A DNA stretch of 64,000 nucleotides from Pyrus communis (lineage: Eukaryota; Streptophyta; Magnoliopsida; Rosales; Rosaceae), in assembly GCF_963583255.1 (NCBI RefSeq), contig NC_084813.1, forward strand, positions 18,357,799 to 18,421,798, written 5' to 3'. Within the stretch, counting starts at the first letter, position 1. Every line of letters begins with the position of its first letter. A model generated the notes under the pieces. The model saw only the letters and a program-made list of their open reading frames with translations, made no database searches and was not told the origin of the DNA. Below are positions 35,626 to 46,200 of this stretch, piece by piece. The position numbers were made by a program, and so were the translations under genes.

Positions 35626-38474
35626 TTGTCGAAGCTGCGTGTCTCGATCCAGCTTGTAGTGACTACTTTTCTACATCAACCGGGGAAACAAAGTCCTATA
35701 TTTCATCAAGACGATCCGACGAAGTAGTTTTCTAGTTCTTTCGCCCGCTTATCTACTGCTCTTGTCTAATTTGGATTGGGAACCCATGAGATGAGACATA
35801 AGAGAATTCGAATTCCCATTCTTCTGTTGTGGGGGGACATGCAGTACGTTCCAGTAAACGAAGCAGCTCGTGACTGCAACAAAGCCAATGGCAGAAGCTT
35901 CTACCATTAAAATCTATACCATAATAAAAAGAATCACTATAGTGTAAGTAAAAAAAAAAATTGTTGTTTAGGGAACCCTAAGCAAGATTGATTCATGCAA
36001 CAAGATACTTGGAATCCTCGCAGATATAGCGTGTGTGCCACGAGTGCTCTGTCTTCGAAAAGGCAGAATGCTGTTATAGAATCCGCTGTTTCGGAATATG
36101 TTGTGTGTCCTAACCAGATGTCGTGGGGCGATAAGGGGTGCTTTATCTAAACTAGGCAGGATAACTTGGCTAACTTTCCTACTCTGATAGCATCTCTGAA
36201 CGGCAGGTACCCTCAACCGCCGTAACGAAGGAATTAATTTATTAAGTGGGAAAGAGCCCTTGTAAGGCCTCATTCATCTCTTACCCGGCAAAGGCCTCTC
36301 TCCTTGCTTATGCTGAATCGAGATTTTGTTGGTGTTCAGCTCCATGGGTACAAGATCGAAAAGAATTCAATTTCCAAGTGAGATGCCTAAGATAAAAGGA
36401 ACGAGGGAACGAATCGACGAGGACATAAAATCGTGAATTTTTAAAGCGCTTGTTTGGAATTATTTTCAAAGTGGTTTCAGTACTTGAGCTTATTGCGCGT
36501 GAAGAAAAGATCTTTACCCTTTGTCTCTGTTTTCTTTTGTTTCTTATGTTTTTCCTTGTTAGTACGACGATCAGAAATCACTTCCTACTGCACGAGGTGA
36601 TTGCCTGAAATAAGAAGAATGGAATTATTATGGACTTTGAGTTTGGTTGGTTAGGAGTACGAATTCTTTCGAAAACGGTGAAAACAAACACCGAAAAAAC
36701 CCAAATCGATATGAACGGAAGATGCCTCTGGAACTTATTTTTCTCGGTCAGTCGAGGGAACAACCACAACGTTACGGCCCTAAATATCGTAGGGGGAGTG
36801 CCATTTGGAGGAAGAGAAGGTAATGAAGGACCGACAGAGCGAAGCGCGGGAAGGGCTTGGGTTATAGCTAGAGAAGCCCGAGCGGAGCGCAGCGAATTCG
36901 TAAAGAGGTAAGCAGTTCTCGAAGTAATGTTTTTTTCCTGCCTAACCTAATTGTGTGTGAGCAATCAATCGTGACAAGTCGACCGATCCATAATGAAAGC
37001 ACTTGTAGATAGAAGTCGTTTGTCGACCGCTGGACTCATCCTCAATGCCGTTTAGGCTCCCCAGTTCAGTCGGTTGTCTGCCGCCTTTTCTTCCCATATG
37101 CCCGAGATGGCCTTATGGGTAGCAGCCTCCCATAGAGATGGCTTTGTGGTCAACTTCTATTCTGCTTGTTGGAAGGTTCGTCCGGATTTCTTCCCGGGTC
37201 AACCCACTCAATATCCGAGAGAGGGTAGGCTTTTGGCGGCCGCAGAGACGGCGGATAAAGCAGTGGATAACGCAGCGGATGATACGTACTTGGAAATAAC
37301 CGGATCATAGAAAAGTCTTTCATGCCTCGACTCTCCCTCGGTTCGTTCGGAAATCATGGTTGTCTTTTCATGGAGATTATTGGGAACGGGAATGGGCTGG
37401 GGTTAACAACAACGAAAAAACTGCCTTCTGTCTGTTGCCATGGAATGTATAGGTAAGGATTGTTTTATGCTTGGAAAGCCCGTTCCGCGCTCTCTATCCC
37501 CTAACTGCTCAATCTCTCACCCAAGCACGAGGGCCTTCCCCAGCTCTGATTCACCACCGGGGGTTCTTAGGGGGGGATTTCACTCCTTTTTGAAGCCCCT
37601 TATGGAGAACAAAAAAGAGAGATATAGAGTTTGTCTTCTTTCTCCCTTGCCTTTCCTGTTTCCTTAGAACCCAACTTATCCTCGTATGTAGCCATCGTCG
37701 CAGTATGTCATGGCATGAAATCGATGTAAGGTCAAATCAAATTCAATACACCTCATCCGGAAAGCAGAAACCTACAGGCATTCACAAGCCCAATACTTTC
37801 CAAGTCTTCTTGTCTTCGACCCTATAGTGGAACTCCCCTGCCCCATTCATACGGAGGTATGCCTCTTGGTTTTCCGCCATCAGCCGTTGCATCTAGGCTA
37901 TTTCCAAGTCTTGTCGACTCACCGAAGCAAGAGAGTTATTCAGGTAAAAGTCGAAGTTTCTGTGATCACTTACGCAATTGTAGTACGAATCGCAGTAATT
38001 TGAATCCCTTATATATTAAAAAAAAAAGTGAAAGATGGAGGTAGGTTTTGCCTACCAAAAGAATGGGGAAGGGAAACGAAACATTCTATTTCAAAACGGA
38101 GGAAAAAGATTCTACTACTTTATATATCCTACTGCGCTTAATCTTCATTCTTTATTAGAAGAGCAAGAAAGAAGAAACATTTCTATTCTTTGTTACGTTA
38201 TTTCAATTTCTTGATTTCTATTTCTTTTACGCAATCTCGATTTTGATTCTACGTAATCTATATTCTACGTTATTTGAGAGGTGAAGCAGGTTCTGCTTTG
38301 AGCTAGAAGTAGTCTCTTAGTTTTCGTATGAATAGATTGGGTCATAGCAAGGTGAACCAAATTGATCGAAAACATAGCCCGACCCGCGTATGTTAAGCAT
38401 ATAGCTAATCCTTCTTAACGCTTAGCTACTGCATATAAGCTTCACCCATCTCTTACAAAAAAGTAAGTAATCTC

Positions 38475-38568
38475 AAGGAATTATTATTGCTTAGCGCTTG
38501 TGCTAAGGTAGTTTACTTGCTTACTTGTTAAAGGAAGGAATTATTATCGCTTAGCGCTTGTGCTAAGG
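38475..38568. repeat. Short direct repeats with a hairpin core in the organelle-like segment
   Basis: A 34-bp phrase (AAGGAATTATTATTGC then TTAGCGCTTGTGCTAAGG) occurs at 38475-38508 and 38535-38568. A partial copy lies at 39575-39596. The core CTTAGC..GCTAAG is an inverted repeat. Confidence 0.85.
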
Positions 38569-40781
38569 AAGAGCTTTTAGGGAAAGATTATTAGGCTAGG
38601 GTGCTTGAGCAATTTGCCATTCTTCCAATTCAACGACTAGGCGTATGCTCAGAACGAGCAAACTGGAGGAAAGCTGGGATTGTGAATGAAAACAACCGTT
38701 AGCTGCCCGAGAGAGCTCATTTCATTCAGGGATTGCCTTAAGAGAGGACTTCAAAGGATTGGCTTGAGGTTGCGTCCGCTGCTTGAGATGGAAGGTCTTC
38801 CGTAGCTTGGTTGCTTAGCCGTCAATCGTTGTTCGAGAGGTCAGTAAGGTTTGGGACCTTCTGGCAGCTAAAAGCAAATTTCTTATTAAAGAAAGATGGT
38901 CGTCTAATAGATTTCCTTCTATCTTGCTGTTGTTCACTGTAAGGTAAGAATAGATTATACCGGGTATGAATGTATTAGATTGGGCAGTAAGGGTCGGAGA
39001 AGGGCAATCACTCATTCTTAAAACTAGCGTTCTTAAGACCAAAGAGTCGGGCGGAAAAGGGGATAAACTCTTAGGTTATAGTTCAAGGAATAGATCGACA
39101 TTAGGCTTACACATCTTCTTACAACTAGCTTAGCTCCTTAGCGAAGAGTGGGATAACCTTCAATCAATTAATTTATGAACGAATTACGGGAAACATTAAG
39201 CTTGTCTTGTGAAAGCAAAACAACTCAAAATGAAAAAATAGCCCTTTTTCGCATCCTCTTACGATCAGATAGGGGCATACATTAGACAACCATTTCAACA
39301 GGCAATTGACTTAACGAAACTTGGCCTATACGAGGATTTCACTGGTACATATGCTATCAGATCAGGATTGGTATCAATGGTTAGGTAGTCTTAACATATA
39401 ATCTTATAGCCATATAGTATTCATATATCTTAGGTTAGTAGTACATACTAGGAGTTAGAATAGTAAGCAGGCAAACCGTAGCTACTACTTGCTTATGGCG
39501 ACAATCCATTCGTTATGAAATGAGCTCATAGAATGGGATGACCTTCACTCAATTATAAGAGAAGGAATGCAGCGAAGGAATTATTATCGCTTAGCACATC
39601 CCTTATTCTTTATTCTTTCGATCGATGACCTCAATACGTCCCCAGGGGTAAGACCCAAACCCGCATTTGTAGTTAAAAACAACATAGAATGAAGGGGACG
39701 GGGGCGGGAAGTCTCGTCTTCTTAGGAGGGAGGTCAGTAACATACCCTCTTTGACTACCTTTTATTAATAGATCCAGGGAGAAAAGCCTTTATCTCAACA
39801 ACGTCCAGTACAGGGAAGGGCTAGCTATGTATAGCCTAAAAACACCAACCCCGACTTTAGCAATAGCTGCTGGAGAAAGAAGCGACTCACCCAGAGGGAA
39901 GAGAAAACTAGGCTCTTACGCAATTAGTAGGGAACAGAGGAGCAACCTACTCTTACCTTTAGGACCGACCAATAACAACCTATTTTCTTACACAATCGGT
40001 TGGTGTCTAACTTAAAGAAAGAGTAAATTTCCAGAAAGGCCCAGCCTATACTGCCACTTTATGTAAGCCCAGGCATCTAGAGAGAAGAGCCTTCCCCTAC
40101 ATGAGTGAGCAAGAATAATGAAGTCGGTGCTGCCCCATGCCAGCATTTGACCGACCCACCTATTCATGCATCCGTAGAGAGTACAAAGTAACCTCTGTTC
40201 TTCTAGCTTGAGAGGTCATTTCCCTATGGTCAAGCTGTTTCACTCTTTTGTGTACGTAAAAAGTACGCGAGGTACCCAATAGTGTGATTCTTCCGAATCG
40301 AGGAAGCACCTAGGAATCTTGTCGACCAAGATGATAACAGGGGTATTGGACCTTTTCATGAAGCCCGAGTCGCCCTTAGTAGTAATCCAAGCTTGATCAG
40401 ACTATTAATCAGTAAAGATGAAAGAAAACGAGAACTTGGGTTTGGAGTCAGATTCAGAAGTAGATAAGTTGTTCCGCTATTTGTAACATGTACCATCTCC
40501 GTATTTGGTTTATTACGTCAGGAAAAGGTAGTATTTTGAATCAAACTTCAGGTAGGGTTTCTTATTGTAAGGCGGCCGGTAATGAGCAGTTTCCAAAACA
40601 AAAGGAAAACTAAACCGACCCATCTAAGGTACAACCTTTTGATCACGTTGAATCGAGCGGATCTCAAAAGAGCCCGCTGTCACTCGAGAAGTGGTGCAAG
40701 AAAGATTGAGAATGTTATTCGATTGTCAAGCCCTTCTTGTGGCCAGGGAAGGAGTGGCGGAAGAATTGTTGGGCTTTTGAA

Positions 40782-41000
40782 CAAAAATGCATCAACATAC
40801 CTCTCAAGATCGGTCCACTACTGCTCTTCTTGCTTCCAACAATCGTGATGCTAATCCTGGTTATAATAACCGTAGCACGAATAGGGGTCGTAACTATAAC
40901 AGTGGTTGTGGAAATGGTCGCAACACTAATCGCACAACTTTTAACAGAAAAAATCACTCTCATGGAACACTCCTTGCTTATGCTGAATCGAGATTTTCTT
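40782..41000 (+). pseudogene. Copia Gag-like fragment inside the organelle-like segment
   Basis: The plus strand encodes STTALLASNNRDANPGYNN followed by RSTNRGRNYNSGCGNGRN, the Asn/Gly/Arg-rich linker that precedes the zinc knuckle in many plant copia Gag proteins. The knuckle itself is absent. It lies on the opposite strand to the host element and is not part of it. Confidence 0.5.
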
Positions 41001-41489
41001 GGTCTTCTTTTACCCTCGGGGAGGAAAGTTGCTCTTGCTTTTGTTCTCTTTGCTCTTTAGAAATGGGTTTCTGTGAACAAGGAAGAAGGCACGTCTTTAG
41101 CTCCAGTAGTTGAAAAAAAAATCTCATAGGAGAGGAAAACCATTCTCATTCACCGTGGTCGGGTTTACCACCACTGTCAAGATAAAGTAGCTAGGATCGC
41201 CCGTTCCATTGCCATTTCTGGGCTCAGGCACTCCCGTACCGGCCTTGTAAGCATTTTTGAATAACAGCTACGATGCTACGCTCCCTCAAGTCAAGTAGTT
41301 TGATCTACTAATGCTTGGCTCATGAAACTCTATCACCAGAACCAGTCAGAAATACAGGCTAAAGCTCTGAGCTTCGCCCCATGTTTCGTTTAGCTAATAG
41401 TTTATCGTTGTTGTGAAGGTTCTTCCTATCAAGTAAAGTAGACTGACCCGATGCAATGAAGTTATGGCTAAGGTTCAACTTACAAGATG

Positions 41490-44400
41490 CCGAAGCGCGA
41501 CTAATGGTTGCTGTTGTTGATATATACTCAGCTTCTGCAGTTGACAAAGCAATAATGTTTTGTTTCATTAAGGCCCATAAGAATACTATACTTCAAACTA
41601 AATGCATATCCAGATGTGCTTCTACTTTCATCTTCACTTCCAGCCCAATTTGAATCACAAAATCCAATTAGAAATGCATCTTTGTCTCTTGCAAATTCAA
41701 TGCCATAGCTGAGAGTGCCTTAAATGTATATGAGGACCCTATTTGCTATTCCCATGTGTTTCCTTGTGGGACCATGCATGAGTCTTGATAATAAATTGGC
41801 TGCAAACATAATGTATGGCCTAGTTATTATCAAGTACAACAGGCTGCCAAATTTTTTTTTAAACAAACCTTCATCAGCCAATTCACTCCCATCAACTTTC
41901 TTTAATTTCCTCAAGTCCAAATTTCACTTTCACATTTGCTTTGATGAATAAACACCTCCTTATCAAATTGTAGTACTCTCATTCCCAAGAAATCATGAAT
42001 GAGTTCTAAATCTGTCATTTCATATCTTAGCATCATTTTTTTTTTTAAATCACTGAGCAACACATCACTGTCACCAATATAGGCAATATCATCAACATAG
42101 ATAGAGACAATGATCATTTTCCCTTCTCCATCAATTCTGGTATACAAAGTGGCTTCACTGGTGCTTCTTTTGAAATTGCAGCTAGTGAGGTAGGTATCAA
42201 TCTCATTATACTAGGCTTTAGGAGCCTGTTTTAGGCCATATAAAGCCCTATTCAGTTTGTAAACCTTATGACTTGCATTTTTCACTTCAAAACCTTCTGG
42301 CTGCTCTGTGTAGACCTCTTCCTTAAGCACTCAATTTAAGAAAGCTGATTTAACATCTAACTGAAACAACCTCCAACCGTTTTGTGCTGTAAGTGCAATG
42401 ACGGTTCTAATTGTATCTAACCTTGCCATTGGGGCAAAGGTCTCATTGTAGTCAATACCAGGTTTTTGTGCATACCCTTTTACTACAAGCCTAGCCTTGT
42501 GCTTCTGGACAGTCTCATCCAAGTTTAGCTTGTTTACAGGCCTCTCTACTAGCTCCCAAGTTCCATTTTTCTCAATTGTTTCCATCTAAGCATTCATTGC
42601 TTCCTGCCATGCTTTATCTTCAACAACTTCATGATAGGTTTCAGGTTCAATTATGCACATGTGGCACCTAGCATAGATTTCTTCCAAGCTTTTCAGCTTC
42701 ATAGGTGTGTTTCTTGGTGTTGAACTTGAACTTGAGCTTCCATTGTTACTCATAGAAACATGCTCATCATAAGAGTTTAATTGATTTAGACTAAGAGAGT
42801 CATTACTCTGAGCTTCAAAAGATGACCCAATAGCTTCACTAACTTCAAAATTACCATTTCCAAGATTGAGTGGTAGGGTGATTGTTTCAACCTGCCTATT
42901 TTCCCAATTCTAGGACTTGTTCTCATCAAATACAACACCTCTTGAGAGAACAATCTTTTCAGATTGAAGATTATAGACCCTGTAACCTTTTCCACAACTA
43001 TCATAACCCATGAAAACTCCCGTACTAACTTTCCCATTAAGCTTTTGTCTAAGATTTGAGGGAATATGACTGTAGTAGATGCTTCCAAATACTCTCAGGT
43101 GTTTTATACCTGGTTTTCTTTCTGTAAAGGCTACAAATGGAGTTTTGTCATTTCCTTTAGTAGTGTAACGCCTACTTTGCAAGTACATAGCAGTGCCAAT
43201 TGCTTCAGCCTAAAATCTCACAGGAATCTTCTTCTCTGCCATCATGGATCTTGCCATTTCTCCAATAGTTATATTCTTCTTCTCAACAACACCATTTTGC
43301 TGAGGAAAGTAGGCAATAGTCAACTGCCTCTCTATACCAATATCACTGCAATAGTTTAGAAACTCATGTGATGTGTACTCTCCACCTCTGTCACTCTTTA
43401 GTTTCTTCAATTGGAATGCACTTTGCAGTTCAACAAATGCTTTTAACTTTTTGAAAACATCCAACACATCATACTTGTTTCTAAGAAAATATACCCAACA
43501 CATTCTTGAATAATCATCAATGAATGTGATGAAGTACCTGTTTCCACTTATAGACTCATTTTGCATTGGACCACACACATCTGTGTGCACAAGCTCAAGT
43601 GGATTGCTTTTCTCTGTGACTTTTACCATGCAGACATCCTTCACATACTTCTTTCTTTTATGAGAACTCAGGTAGTCCAAGCACCATATTGGTTTGTTGC
43701 AATTTTCCTCAAGCCTCCAAAGTTCAAATGTCTCAATCTCCTATGCCAAATCTTGAATCTTCTTCTATTGATGCTCTTCTTACCGCTGAGTTTACTGATT
43801 CCAATGACAAAGGAAAACACCTATTGCCATTCATAATAACTTTGGCAACAACATTGTCAAGACTGCTATTATCACATATCACAGCAACATTTCCTCCAGA
43901 TAAAACATAGTATCCATGTTCCATCATTTGACCTACACTTAACAAATTTTCATCTATATCTGGAACCAACAACACTTCATTTATGTATCTTTTTCCTTTT
44001 TTTGTTTCAAAAAGTGTTCATTTTCCTATGGCTTGAACAAGATCACCAGTGCCCATTTTCACTTTGCAAGTCACTGACTTGTCAAGATTGATAAGTAGAG
44101 CTTCTTGAGAAGTCATATGATTGCTGCAAGCACTGTCAGCAAACCATGCAGATTTGCTTGGTGCAATTGAAGTTGCATGACAAACATAGAACATTGTTCC
44201 TGTGATAGTATCTTCTTCTTTTGCATAATTTGCAACCTGCTTACTATTATCACAATCTTTGGTTAATGACCAAATCAGTTACACTTACCACATATATTTA
44301 GGCTTCCCTTTTTATCTGCATACACCAAAGTGATACTTGTCACATACTTGGCATAGTGGTTTCCTATTTCCATAGCTGCCACTAGGTTTCTTGTTGTCAG

Positions 44401-45290
44401 AATTGAATTTGTTGTTCCAATTTCCTCCACCAGAGTTGTTCCAATTGTTACCACTGCCATTGTTCCAGTTATTTCCTTGAGGCTAATTTTTTCCTTTTTT
44501 GTTTTGCCCTCATTTCTGGTTTGGCTTGCCTTATGACCCTTTGAAGTTTCCTACAACATCCATTTCCCCCAACTTTAAGACTGTTAAATGCTCTCTCAAT
44601 GCCTACACATTTGTCTCTTTCATCAAGCAAATCTTCTATTTTGTCATAGACCTTAACTGAGGCTAACACTTCTTCTATTTTGATTGTGTCAAGATCTCTA
44701 GTTTCTTCTATAATAGAAACAATGGACTTATATCTCCTGCTCAAACTCATTAACAATTTTTGAACAATTCTTTTCTCAGTCACATCCTCTCCTAGTGATT
44801 TCAAGTTATTCACTATTTCAAAGATCGAGCTAAATAATCATCCAAAGTTTCAACATCATTCATTCCTAAATATTCAAAATCAGCTCTAATGACTTGTAAT
44901 TTCACAGTTGTAACCTTTTTATCTCCTATGAATTCTCTTCTCAAAATGATCCAGACTCCCTTTGTTGTTTTCTCATTCCTGATACGCAGGAAAAGTTCAT
45001 CTGAAATTGATCCTTGGATGAAGCTAAAAGCCTTGTCATTTTTTATTTTATCTTCCTTTGAGACAGCAAGAGCTTCAACTAGAACGTTCAGTTTCGCTTT
45101 CTTCTTCTTCCTCATAGCCTTCTTCTCTAGGAATTTGCTGCTCAAGGATGCCAACTTCAACCACATCCCATAAATCGTAAGTTATGAGAATGGTCTCCAT
45201 TTTGATAGCCAAAAAAATCATAGTTTGGGCCATTAAACTGTGGTGTTCGTAAGTCACCACTGGAGGAACTTGATCTAGCCATATTCTTAG
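41490..45290 (-). pseudogene. Degenerate copia gag-pol (gag to RNase H N-terminus)
   Basis: Gag begins near 45280 with MARSSSSSGDLRTPQFNGP and is frameshifted soon after in a T run, continuing as AIKMETILITYDLWDVVEVG. Gag helices continue at 45100-44500. The protease area is broken. Integrase core sequence lies at 43680-43210 (LELVHTDVCGPM, FIDDYSRMCWVYFL, DRGGEYTSHEF). Reverse transcriptase pieces are at 42585-41910, including the catalytic YVDD (near 42095, in IYVDDIAYIGDSD). RNase H opens with KQNIIALSTAEAEYIS at 41568 and loses homology near 41490. Multiple frameshifts and stops make it inactive. Confidence 0.88.
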
Positions 45291-45401
45291 GTAACGCAGC
45301 ACCGAGATGATGATAAAGGAACCACCTTTAACCCTTTATGGGATTTGTTTTTCCAGGAAAGAGATTCACAGTGTCATCTCTTCTTAGGAATCAGACCTAG
45401 A

Positions 45402-45413
45402 GCTTTGATACCA
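45402..45413 (-). other. Primer binding site of the split copia element
   Basis: The minus strand reads TGGTATCAAAGC, a Met-tRNA-type primer site, directly beside the LTR end at 45414. Confidence 0.88.
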
Positions 45414-45857
45414 TGTTGAAATGGTACCAGGCATGTGGTTTAGGTTGATAACAAAGATAAAGGTTGAAACTTTGAACACAAAGATTTGATAATATTGCGG
45501 AAAATTTGAATGTAGAAAGAGAGAGGAGAAAAAGTATCTTTCTTGATTGAAATCAAAGAAGCTATTAAACGGTTATAAAATCCTAACTTGGTCACATTCA
45601 AGCCATCGGAGGCTACGATCCTTCCATTTGGGAAAGGATCCAGTGACATAGTACGATTCCAAAGGATAGGAATACCAGCTGTGAAACTTACTAAAAACAG
45701 AAAGTAAACTAGCCGTTACAATTTAAAGACTAACGGCTACTACTAAAAATAGTAAGTTCTTCGTCATTTCTTTGATTTCATCTTCCTCTTCAAGTCCAGC
45801 TGCAGGATTATCATATGCAGGTTGGATTTAAGCTAGTATGCAGCTTAATTCTCAACA
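45414..45857 (-). repeat. 5' LTR of the split copia element (444 bp)
   Basis: Begins TGTTGAAATGGTACC and ends TTCTCAACA. It aligns with 34951-35436 apart from scattered substitutions and a ~42-bp deletion. Confidence 0.92.
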
Positions 45858-46200
45858 GTTAATTTGCTGAATCTTTTACATACCATTCCTATTTTTTTTA
45901 GCAATGAGCAACAAATTAAAAATTTAAGCCTATAATATTCAGTTCTCTCTCCTTTGCTCCAATGTTGCATTGGGACAAAAATACATACATCCACTGGCTG
46001 CCTAGGCAAAGTGAGGAAACTAGCAACACATTTTCCAGCATCAGGTGTACTATTTCGACATGCAAAACTATCTGGCGTGACCAAAAAAGTTACTCCTAAT
46101 CATCATGATTTCGGGAGGCCTGCCGGCAAAAACTCTGCTTCTTCAGTACATAACATGAACTATGAGCATTCGTCCTTGATCATTTGCTTTGATGGTTCAG
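45858..46200. other. 3' flank of the CAX gene
   Basis: Spacer between the copia 5' LTR and the CAX stop codon, presumably holding the CAX 3' UTR. No other feature is seen. Confidence 0.5.

Larger units (their letters stand above)
35640..41480. other. Foreign segment inside the copia element, probably nuclear mitochondrial DNA (NUMT)
   Basis: About 5.8 kb with a composition unlike its surroundings: higher GC, few long A/T runs, many GAAAG/CTTTC stretches and short open frames only. This resembles the non-coding DNA of plant mitochondrial genomes. I recognise no mitochondrial gene, rRNA or tRNA with certainty, so the assignment rests on style. It contains short repeats (38475, 38535, 39575) and a Gag-like fragment (40782-41000); plant mitochondrial genomes commonly carry decayed copia pieces. 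A 23-bp phrase (AATCGAGATTTT core) recurs near 36310 and 40976. The segment replaces about 45-50 codons of RNase H. Alternatives are another nuclear segment or an assembly join. Junctions are good to about 20 bp. Confidence 0.55.
34951..45857 (-). mobile_element. Old Ty1/copia retrotransposon, split by ~5.8 kb of organelle-like DNA
   Basis: Two related LTRs (34951-35436 and 45414-45857) frame the element. The primer binding site is at 45413-45402, so the right LTR is the 5' one. Flanking pentamers are CTTAA (34946-34950) and GTTAA (45858-45862), a target duplication with one change. Minus-strand gag, integrase, reverse transcriptase and RNase H remains run from 45290 to about 41490. The RNase H C-terminus resumes at 35625-35437. 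The DNA between is unrelated to the element. LTR divergence and many frameshifts mark an old copy. Confidence 0.88.

Noticed and set aside
35968..36273. 101-residue minus frame in the organelle-like segment
   Set aside because: Open frame only. I could not match it to any mitochondrial or nuclear protein, so I do not call a gene.
37074..37310. 78-residue plus frame in the organelle-like segment
   Set aside because: No recognised domain, no homology I can name, and its length is near chance for GC-richer DNA.
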